Source of the DNA: an uncultured Eubacteriales bacterium
Lineage (GTDB): Bacteria > Bacillota > Clostridia > UBA1381 > UMGS1253
Direction: 5' to 3'
NCBI GenBank assembly: GCA_900550065.1
Contig: URQR01000013.1
Coordinates: forward strand, 1 to 21,054
DNA length: 21,054 bases
The notes under the pieces are model-generated. The model worked only from the letters and a program-made list of their open reading frames with translations, was not told the origin of the DNA and ran no database searches. Both the position numbers and the translations under genes were made by a program. How positions within the stretch are numbered: position 1 is the stretch's first letter; the number at the start of each line of letters is the position of its first letter. Below are positions 15,465 through 21,054 of the stretch, in pieces.

Positions 15465-17138
15465 TTAATTTTGCTCTTTATGGTCGTTTTCACGAATTTC
15501 AACACGGCGGATTTTCCCGCTCGTCGTTTTCGGAAGCTCGTCGACAAACTCAATGATACGCGGATACTTATACGGCGCGGTCGCATGTTTTACATGGTCC
15601 TGCAATTCCTTTATGAGCGCGTCGCTCGGCTCATAGTCGCGCGTCAGCACGATTGTCGCCTTTACCACCTGCCCGCGGATTGGGTCGGGCGCGGCGGTAA
15701 TAGCACATTCCAGAACGGAAGGATGCTCCATGAGTGCGCTTTCGACCTCGAACGGCCCAATACGGTAGCCGGAGCACTTAATTACGTCGTCGGCGCGGCC
15801 TACAAACCAGTAATATCCTTTGCTGTCACGCCAAACAATGTCGCCCGTGCGGTAAAACTTACCTCCAAGCTTTTCCTTCGTGCCCTCCGGGTCGTTAAAC
15901 AGTGCAACGACGAGTCCGGCCGGCATATACTTATCAATGTCGCGTACGACAAGCTCGCCCTCTTCGCCGACGTCACATGAGTTGCCGTTCTCATCAATAA
16001 TGTCAATGTTGTACAACGGCGACGGTTTCCCCATAGAGCCCGGAATCGGCGTAAAGCCGTCGTAATTTGCCAGCAGAACAGTCGACTCGCTCTGTCCGAA
16101 GCCTTCGCACATTTTAAGCCCGGTCAGTTCATACCACTTGTTATACACCTCCGGGTTGAGCGGCTCGCCCGCCGTACAGCAATGCTCGATAAACGATAAA
16201 TCGTATTTCGTCAAATCCTCCTGTATGAGGAAGCGGAACACCGTCGGCGGCGCGCAAAACGTCGCCGGCTTGTACTTAACAAGCTTATCTAAAAACGTAT
16301 GCGGTACAAATTTATCCATATCATAGGCAAAAATCCCCGCGCCGGAAATCCACTGCCCATAGATCTTGCCCCAGCCAAACTTCGCCCAGCCGGAGTCGGA
16401 GGAGGTCATATGGAGTTTATTGTCCTGTACCTTCTGCCAATATTTTGCGGTTACGATATGTCCGAGCGGATGGATATGGTTATGCGCAACCATTTTCGGC
16501 CAGCCGGTCGTGCCGCTTGTAAAGTAGGTCAAAAAGATTTCGTCGTTGTGCGTCGCGTCCTCGCCGGTCGGGCGGGGGAAATCTTCACTGAACTTACTAA
16601 GCTCTTGCTCTAAGCTGACCCAGCCTTCCCGCGCACCTGCTACGATGACCTTATGCTTTAGCGTTTGCGTATCCGGCGCAGCTGCGTCGACTTGGTCAAG
16701 AATATAAGCGTGGTCGCCGACCGCGACAATCGCCTTCACACCTGCCGCATTGACACGGTATTTGATGTCCTTTGCGGTGAGCTGCAGCGACGCGGGAATC
16801 AAAATTGCGCCGATTTTATGCAGCGCCGTCGCAAGGTACCAGTATTCATAGCGCTGGCGCAACAAAAACAAGACGCGATCGCCCTTTTTGATGCCGAGAC
16901 TTTTGAAAAAGTTCGCCGCCTGATTGCTTAAGCGCTTGATATCAGCAAAGGTAAAAGTTTTTTCATTATCGTGGTCGTCGCACCACACGAGCGCGATTTT
17001 ATCCTTATCATACTCCGCCCACGCATCTACAACGTCGTAGCCGAAGTTGAAATTTTCCGGTATATTCAATTTATAATTCTGTTTAAAATCCTCGTAAGAG
17101 TCAAACTCTATCCGTTCTAAAAATTTATGTAATAACAT
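15465..17138 (-). CDS. AMP-forming acyl-CoA synthetase (MACS-like ligase)
   Basis: The protein has 557 residues and all core motifs of the adenylate-forming superfamily: the P-loop YFTSGTTGWPK (205-215), GFGQSES (346-352), YRTGDI (429-434), the hinge near GRADDVIKCSGYRIG (447-461) and the catalytic lysine K542 in TTSGKIRR. It activates a carboxylic acid with ATP and transfers it to CoA. The segment SDSGWAKFGWGKIYGQW (247-263) is typical of medium-chain and aryl acyl-CoA synthetases, more than of acetyl-CoA synthetase, which is usually longer. The acid is not identified. The gene lies 21 bases after the XRE-cupin gene and is likely cotranscribed with it. Ribosome site GAGGTG precedes the ATG. 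No signal peptide. Confidence 0.92.
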   Translation of the reverse strand: MLLHKFLERIEFDSYEDFKQNYKLNIPENFNFGYDVVDAWAEYDKDKIALVWCDDHDNEKTFTFADIKRLSNQAANFFKSLGIKKGDRVLFLLRQRYEYWYLATALHKIGAILIPASLQLTAKDIKYRVNAAGVKAIVAVGDHAYILDQVDAAAPDTQTLKHKVIVAGAREGWVSLEQELSKFSEDFPRPTGEDATHNDEIFLTYFTSGTTGWPKMVAHNHIHPLGHIVTAKYWQKVQDNKLHMTSSDSGWAKFGWGKIYGQWISGAGIFAYDMDKFVPHTFLDKLVKYKPATFCAPPTVFRFLIQEDLTKYDLSFIEHCCTAGEPLNPEVYNKWYELTGLKMCEGFGQSESTVLLANYDGFTPIPGSMGKPSPLYNIDIIDENGNSCDVGEEGELVVRDIDKYMPAGLVVALFNDPEGTKEKLGGKFYRTGDIVWRDSKGYYWFVGRADDVIKCSGYRIGPFEVESALMEHPSVLECAITAAPDPIRGQVVKATIVLTRDYEPSDALIKELQDHVKHATAPYKYPRIIEFVDELPKTTSGKIRRVEIRENDHKEQN

Positions 17139-17159
17139 GTTTTCACACCTCGTCCAATT

Positions 17160-17711
17160 TTATTGCGCGATGATTGTCAAAAACTTTGCCGGTTTCCCAT
17201 TCATCGCTTTTTGCCCATGCGGGAGCGTTGGATCAAAATAGATAGAGTCGCCCGCTTCAAGCACGACCGACTCGTCTCCGAATTCCACCATGACGGTGCC
17301 TTCGACGACGTAGTTAAACTCTTGACCCTCGTGGACGACGAGCTTGTGGTCCTTATCATCCGGCAGGACTGTGACCATAAGCGGTTCCATCATCTTGTGC
17401 ATAAACTTATACGCAAGGCTTTCAAAATGATAGCCCGGATAACGGTCAATATTAATCCCCTTATCCTTCTTGACGACACAGTAGGTGTCGAGTTTCGGAG
17501 ATTTGCCTGTCAGAATTTCGGTAAAGTCCACACCAAACTCGTTTGCAAGCTTATAAAGCACGCTAATCGGGATATCTGCGCCGCTTTCTTCGTAGTCCTT
17601 GTAGGTGTCGTATTCAACGCCTACAAGCTTTGCGACGGCGTGCCTGCTGTAACCGCTGATTTCGCGCAGTTCTTTAATTCTGCTTGCTACTTGCATGATT
17701 TCCTCTGACAT
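17160..17711 (-). CDS. XRE-family regulator with C-terminal cupin
   Basis: The protein has 183 residues. Residues 8-68 are a helix-turn-helix of the XRE/Cro type, with SRHAVAKLVGVEYDTYKDYE as the core. Residues about 105-180 are a small cupin barrel with H127, E131 and H165 placed like metal ligands (VVHEGQEFNYVVEG and DPTLPHGQ). Such proteins typically sense small metabolites. Being first in the operon, it probably controls itself and the acyl-CoA synthetase downstream, with a carboxylic acid or acyl-CoA as effector by inference. The start has AAGGAAGG upstream. Length is the usual one for the HTH-cupin architecture. It could instead act on other genes, as the sequence does not settle it. 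Confidence 0.9.
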   Translation of the reverse strand: MSEEIMQVASRIKELREISGYSRHAVAKLVGVEYDTYKDYEESGADIPISVLYKLANEFGVDFTEILTGKSPKLDTYCVVKKDKGINIDRYPGYHFESLAYKFMHKMMEPLMVTVLPDDKDHKLVVHEGQEFNYVVEGTVMVEFGDESVVLEAGDSIYFDPTLPHGQKAMNGKPAKFLTIIAQ

Positions 17712-17729
17712 AAAAACCTTCCTTTCTGC

Positions 17730-17804
17730 GCTCCAAACGGAGCCTCCGCCCGGGGCTTTGTATCATCTATTCAAACCATGCGGATGCTGCCCGCGCCCGT
17801 ATGG
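17730..17804. promoter_or_regulatory. GC-rich leader with inverted repeats before the XRE gene
   Basis: GCTCC (17730-17734) and GGAGC (17739-17743) form a perfect stem with loop AAAC. CCATGCGG (17776-17783) and CCGTATGG (17797-17804) form an inverted repeat with one mismatch. The block is GC-rich within an otherwise AT-rich spacer and lies in the predicted untranslated leader. It could be an operator for the XRE protein or a structured leader. Confidence 0.35.
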
Positions 17805-17844
17805 CTGAAATAGCTTTTGATTTTAGATACATTTCAATAATATA

Positions 17845-17873
17845 ATTCTATATTTTATACCATTTTCAAGCAA
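17845..17873 (-). promoter_or_regulatory. Promoter of the XRE-cupin and ligase operon
   Basis: On the minus strand: TTGCTT (17873-17868), 17 bases, TAGAAT (17850-17845). It predicts a leader of about 125 bases. The promoter separates this operon from the same-strand decarboxylase-like gene upstream, whose stop is 43 bases away; no clear terminator is seen between them, so readthrough is possible. Confidence 0.5.
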
Positions 17874-17915
17874 AAAACAATCGTTTTTATTTTATTTTAC
17901 AATTCTAAGCAGGTT

Positions 17916-19070
17916 TCATTCGTTTTTTGCACCGTTTCCGGCAGGATTTGTACCCGCTTTCCGTGCCGCGTCGTACACCGCCAGTACTTTTTCCGGCTCG
18001 ATATCGCCCATGATATTATGTACGGGACTGAATATGTAGCCGCCGCCCGGAGAAAACGTATGTACCAGCTCTGTTACGTTTTCACGGATTTCGTCTATTC
18101 CGCGCAGCGGCAGCACAGTTTGTGTATCCACACCGCCGCCCCAAAAGGTAATTTTTTCGCCAAACATTTGCTTGAGCATAGCCGGCTCCATATTGTCCGC
18201 CGAAATCTGCACTGGGCTGATGATGTCAATACCACAGTCGATGAGAGTAGAAATCAGCGGCGCAATACTGCCGCAGCAGTGCATAAAAATTTTATAGTCG
18301 CTGTTTTGGTGAATATAACTGCAAAGTTCGCCAAGCACCGGCGCAACGACCTCCTCGTATACGGCGGGATTTATAAGCGGGGCCTGCTGGCTGCCGAGGT
18401 CGCTCGTGACAAAAAGGCACTGGGCGTAGTGTTTAACGTGCTTTTGATATAGGTCAAATTTTTTCTTCTGGTCTTTTAGCTCTGCGGCGAGCTGCTGTTT
18501 GACTTTTTCCGGCTCAAGCATGATATCACAGAGCCAATTGATGTCCGAGTCGCGGAAAAAACCGGAAAACTTACCCGCGCCGATAAAGAGGTCGGTTTCG
18601 TCGTAAAGACGATTTGCGTCCTCTCCCAAACGGCGCATTTCCTCCTCGTATTCACAGTCATAAAAGCTGGGCCACCCGCCGTCAAAGAAGAAGCCGCCCG
18701 CCGGCATACGAAGCGTCGCCGTGGCACGCTGTGCCACATAGCTGCCGTCGGCCTGCTGTACGGGCTTCAGAGATGTGGGTATCGTAAAGGTATCGTCTCC
18801 GCGCACGGTCCATTTGTGCGTATCGTCCCACCGCGCCATTGCTCGAACACAGTCACAGCCCAGCTGTGACAGCACGTCGAGCTCGACGCGCGGCGTGAAT
18901 TGAATCGGGTCGGCAATGACGATTTCATCTGTGTCAAGGCCGAGATATTTGCGAAGGTTATAGTAGGCAAACGCCGAAATGCCGGTCGAGGTATGCATTC
19001 CCAAATCAATGGGCGTCCGGTCGGTGGATTTGTGTTCAATTGCGCGCAGGACGCGTGTGCGTGAATTCAT
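17916..19070 (-). CDS. Uroporphyrinogen decarboxylase superfamily protein (MtaA/URO-D-like, methyltransferase-type)
   Basis: The protein has 384 residues with the URO-D fold signature. The N-terminus RTRVLRAIEHKSTDRTPID is typical, as is the late HCCGSI segment (H264, C265, C266) followed by GIDIISPVQ. Proteins of this branch transfer methyl groups between corrinoid proteins and thiols or act in O-demethylation; true haem decarboxylases differ and sit with other hem genes, which are absent here. The H-x-C motif matches two zinc ligands of the MtaA type, but I find no Cys at the usual third position near the C-terminus, so metal binding is uncertain. No corrinoid protein gene is adjacent. AGGAGGGTG gives a strong ribosome site. 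It may be monocistronic, with its own promoter. Confidence 0.8.
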   Translation of the reverse strand: MNSRTRVLRAIEHKSTDRTPIDLGMHTSTGISAFAYYNLRKYLGLDTDEIVIADPIQFTPRVELDVLSQLGCDCVRAMARWDDTHKWTVRGDDTFTIPTSLKPVQQADGSYVAQRATATLRMPAGGFFFDGGWPSFYDCEYEEEMRRLGEDANRLYDETDLFIGAGKFSGFFRDSDINWLCDIMLEPEKVKQQLAAELKDQKKKFDLYQKHVKHYAQCLFVTSDLGSQQAPLINPAVYEEVVAPVLGELCSYIHQNSDYKIFMHCCGSIAPLISTLIDCGIDIISPVQISADNMEPAMLKQMFGEKITFWGGGVDTQTVLPLRGIDEIRENVTELVHTFSPGGGYIFSPVHNIMGDIEPEKVLAVYDAARKAGTNPAGNGAKNE

Positions 19071-19108
19071 GAAACACCCTCCTGAGGATCTGAAATTTTA
19101 ATAGTTTC

Positions 19109-19137
19109 ATTGTATTCCATGCGTTTGTGTGTGTCAA
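19109..19137 (-). promoter_or_regulatory. Promoter of the URO-D-like gene
   Basis: On the minus strand: TTGACA (19137-19132), 17 bases, TACAAT (19114-19109). Just downstream, TGAAA and TTTCA (19091-19095 and 19105-19109 on the plus strand) form a short inverted repeat overlapping the start of transcription, a possible operator. Confidence 0.6.
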
Positions 19138-19185
19138 GAAAAATACGTGATATATAACAGAACAAGAAAAATTTTGTAATACGCC

Positions 19186-19214
19186 TTGTCTTTCGGGTAT
19201 CGATTCTATATAAT
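19186..19214 (+). promoter_or_regulatory. Promoter of the YifB/ComM and proC genes
   Basis: TTGTCT (19186-19191), 17 bases, TATAAT (19209-19214). It faces right, divergent from the URO-D-like promoter. The leader is about 30 bases, ending in GGCGGGG before the ATG. Confidence 0.6.
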
Positions 19215-19251
19215 ATAAGTATTGCAAAGACAGGATAGGGCGGGGATATAG

Positions 19252-20784
19252 ATGATTACAAAAGTGAAAAGCTGTGGCCTGTCGGGGCTTGCGGGCTATA
19301 TCGTCGAGGTGGAGATTGACCTTGCGATGGGGATTCCGGCATTCGATATCGTGGGGCTGCCCGACGCGGCGGTCAAGGAGTCACGCGAGCGGGTGCGTGC
19401 CGCGGTAAAAAACTGCGGGTTCGCGTTCCCGTCGCGTCGGGTGATTATTAACCTTGCGCCCGCGCACATCAAAAAAGAGGGCTCCTTCTACGATTTGCCG
19501 ATTGCGGTGTCGTTTTTGACTGGAACGGAACAGCTTGCGTTTGCAAACCCGCAGGACTATGTCTTTCTCGGCGAGTTGTCGCTGGACGGACGGCTGCGGC
19601 GGGCGGCGGGCGTACTGCCAATGGTGATGGCGGCGCGTGAAAACGGCGCAAAATACGCTGTTGTGCCGGCGGCGAACGCAGGTGAAGCCGCGGTTGTGAA
19701 GGGGATTGACGTGATCGGTATCGACAGCCTGACGCAGCTTTACGATCACCTGACGGGTAAGCATGTGCTTGCGCCGCACAAAATTGATATTGATTCGTAT
19801 TTTCATATGCATAACAAAAGCGAGATAGACTTTTCCGAGGTAAAGGGCCAAGAAAACGTCAAGCGTGCGCTTGAGGTTGCGGCGGCGGGCAACCACAATA
19901 TTTTAATGATTGGCAACCCGGGCAGCGGTAAGTCGATGATTGCGCAGCGGCTGCCGACGATTCTGCCGGATATGACGTTTGAAGAGGCGCTTGAAGTGAC
20001 AAAAATCCACTCGATTGCGGGGACGCTGCCGGACGATGTGCCGCTTATCACAAGGCGTCCGTTCCGCCACCCGCACCATACGATTTCCGCCAACGGCCTA
20101 TCCGGCGGCGGCCGGACGCCGAAACCGGGCGAGATTAGCCTTGCGCACAACGGGGTATTGTTTTTGGACGAGCTGCCGGAGTTTGATAAAAACGTGCTGG
20201 AGGTTCTGCGCCAGCCGCTCGAGGATGGGAGCGTAACAATTGCGCGGGTAAGCGCGACGCTGACATATCCGTGCAATGTGATGTTTGTCGCGTCGATGAA
20301 TCCGTGCCGGTGCGGCTACTACGGCGACCCGAGCGGTCGGTGCCACTGCAGTGAGTCGCAGATTGCGAGCTATCTTGGGCGCGTGAGCGGGCCGCTGCTC
20401 GACCGCATTGATTTGCATATTGAGGTCGCGCCCGTACAGTATAAGGATTTGGAAAACGATACGCCCGCAGAGCGGTCGGCCGATATTAAAAAGCGCGTCG
20501 ACGCGGCACGGCAGATTCAGAGCGAGCGGTACAAGGACTACAATATCTTTTCCAATTCACAGCTTACGCCCGCCATGCTCGGCATTTTCTGTAAGCTCGG
20601 CCCGCAGGAGCGGACGATTATACAGGGGGCGTTTGACCGGCTCGGCCTCAGTGCGCGGGCGTATAATCGGATTTTAAAGGTGTCGCGCACAATTGCTGAC
20701 TTAGACGGCAGCGAGAATATACAGGCAAAGCATATTGCGGAGGCGATTCAGTTCCGCAGTTTAGACCGGAAATTTTGGAATTAA
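19252..20784 (+). CDS. YifB/ComM-family Mg-chelatase-like AAA+ ATPase
   Basis: The protein has 510 residues, the normal length. The N-terminal domain (about 1-170) has the Lon-S16-like fold with MGIPAFDIVGLPDAAVKESR. The AAA+ domain carries Walker A GNPGSGKS (K227) and Walker B LFLDELPEF (D306, E307), followed by the motif region with clustered cysteines (CRCGYYGDPSGRCHC). The C-terminal Mg-chelatase-like helical domain ends the protein. In Gram-negative naturally competent species ComM is a helicase that extends branch migration during DNA uptake; in Clostridia the role is not well defined. ProC follows after 25 bases, so the two are probably cotranscribed. The start with GGCGGGG fits the promoter found upstream. 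Confidence 0.94.
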   Translation: MITKVKSCGLSGLAGYIVEVEIDLAMGIPAFDIVGLPDAAVKESRERVRAAVKNCGFAFPSRRVIINLAPAHIKKEGSFYDLPIAVSFLTGTEQLAFANPQDYVFLGELSLDGRLRRAAGVLPMVMAARENGAKYAVVPAANAGEAAVVKGIDVIGIDSLTQLYDHLTGKHVLAPHKIDIDSYFHMHNKSEIDFSEVKGQENVKRALEVAAAGNHNILMIGNPGSGKSMIAQRLPTILPDMTFEEALEVTKIHSIAGTLPDDVPLITRRPFRHPHHTISANGLSGGGRTPKPGEISLAHNGVLFLDELPEFDKNVLEVLRQPLEDGSVTIARVSATLTYPCNVMFVASMNPCRCGYYGDPSGRCHCSESQIASYLGRVSGPLLDRIDLHIEVAPVQYKDLENDTPAERSADIKKRVDAARQIQSERYKDYNIFSNSQLTPAMLGIFCKLGPQERTIIQGAFDRLGLSARAYNRILKVSRTIADLDGSENIQAKHIAEAIQFRSLDRKFWN

Positions 20785-20809
20785 TTTATATGGAAAGAGG
20801 ACGATACAG

Positions 20810-21054
20810 ATGAAATTAGGCGTAATTGGGGCAGGAAATATGGCAAGCGCGATTGTGCGCGGCGTTGCCGCGTCGGGAAAAGTCGCTACAGGAGATATTT
20901 GGGTATCCGATTTGGACACGGTAAAGCTGGGCGCGCTCGCTGAGGTGGGCGTACATACGTCAACGGAGAACACGGATGTGTATAAAAACAGTGATACAAT
21001 TATTTTTGCGGTAAAGCCGAATATTTACCCTATTGTTTTAAAAGAAGCGGCGCA
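20810..21054 (+). CDS. Pyrroline-5-carboxylate reductase, N-terminal part (cut by window end)
   Basis: The ATG at 20810 follows AGAGGA and opens 81 codons that continue past the window. The N-terminus MKLGVIGAGNMASAIVRG is the Rossmann GxGxxA dinucleotide-binding site of ProC, which reduces 1-pyrroline-5-carboxylate to proline with NAD(P)H. The visible segment also has the TIIFAVKPN strand typical of the family. Only about a third of the usual length (roughly 265 residues) is visible. It is 25 bases after the YifB/ComM stop and probably shares its transcript. Confidence 0.9.
   Translation, partial: MKLGVIGAGNMASAIVRGVAASGKVATGDIWVSDLDTVKLGALAEVGVHTSTENTDVYKNSDTIIFAVKPNIYPIVLKEAA

Noticed and set aside
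17163..17708. 181-codon plus-strand frame opposite the XRE-cupin gene
   Set aside because: Mirror image of the regulator; the minus frame has an unmistakable HTH and cupin, and this one has no recognised motif.
17817..17846. Plus-strand promoter-like pair TTGATT and TATAAT, 18-base gap
   Set aside because: No rightward gene follows; the region to the right is the end of a minus-strand gene. Probably an AT-rich coincidence.

Overview
The window looks like chromosomal DNA from a strictly anaerobic Gram-positive bacterium of the class Clostridia. The grounds are an oxygen-sensitive [FeFe] hydrogenase, an oxygen-sensitive glycyl radical enzyme with its activase, purine-rich Shine-Dalgarno sites close to GAGGGG or AGGAGG, sigma-A type promoters in AT-rich spacers, and a very large Sec-exported modular protein. 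I see no rRNA, tRNA, CRISPR array, transposase or phage gene. No gene in the window was compared with a database; all assignments come from motifs and recalled family features.

Layout, left to right. (1) 1-385 has no gene. It holds a cluster of intergenic hairpins and a 37-base tandem repeat, then a consensus promoter for the next gene. (2) 386-1822 (+) encodes a stand-alone [FeFe] hydrogenase with ferredoxin-type clusters and variant H-cluster motifs. It converges, across a symmetrical terminator, on an AraC regulator (1857-2729, -). (3) A 379-base divergent spacer with AraC-like tandem repeats separates that regulator from a 2098-residue secreted protein (3109-9405, +). That protein is an alpha/beta-hydrolase-like domain followed by alternating carbohydrate-binding-like and DNRLRE-like modules. 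(4) 9553-11368 (+) is a MarR regulator plus MATE efflux pump, nearly overlapping, with an inverted repeat on the promoter. (5) 11409-15400 is a second AraC regulator (-) divergent from a glycyl radical enzyme and its activase (+). This is a self-contained inducible radical-enzyme unit of unknown substrate. (6) 15465-17711 (-) is an XRE-cupin regulator followed by an acyl-CoA-synthetase-like AMP-forming ligase. (7) 17916-19070 (-) is a uroporphyrinogen-decarboxylase-superfamily protein that is probably a methyltransferase-type enzyme rather than a haem enzyme. (8) 19252 to the end (+) is a YifB/ComM AAA+ ATPase followed by the start of proC, which is cut by the window edge.

The recurring design is a small regulator paired with one catabolic or transport gene, with each unit insulated by strong hairpin terminators. 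The two AraC units suggest substrate-inducible use of an external polymer (secreted hydrolase) and of a small organic molecule (glycyl radical enzyme). The hydrogenase fits hydrogen metabolism in a fermenter. The most promising undescribed item is the AraC / glycyl radical enzyme / activase unit, followed by the giant modular exported hydrolase and its divergent regulator.
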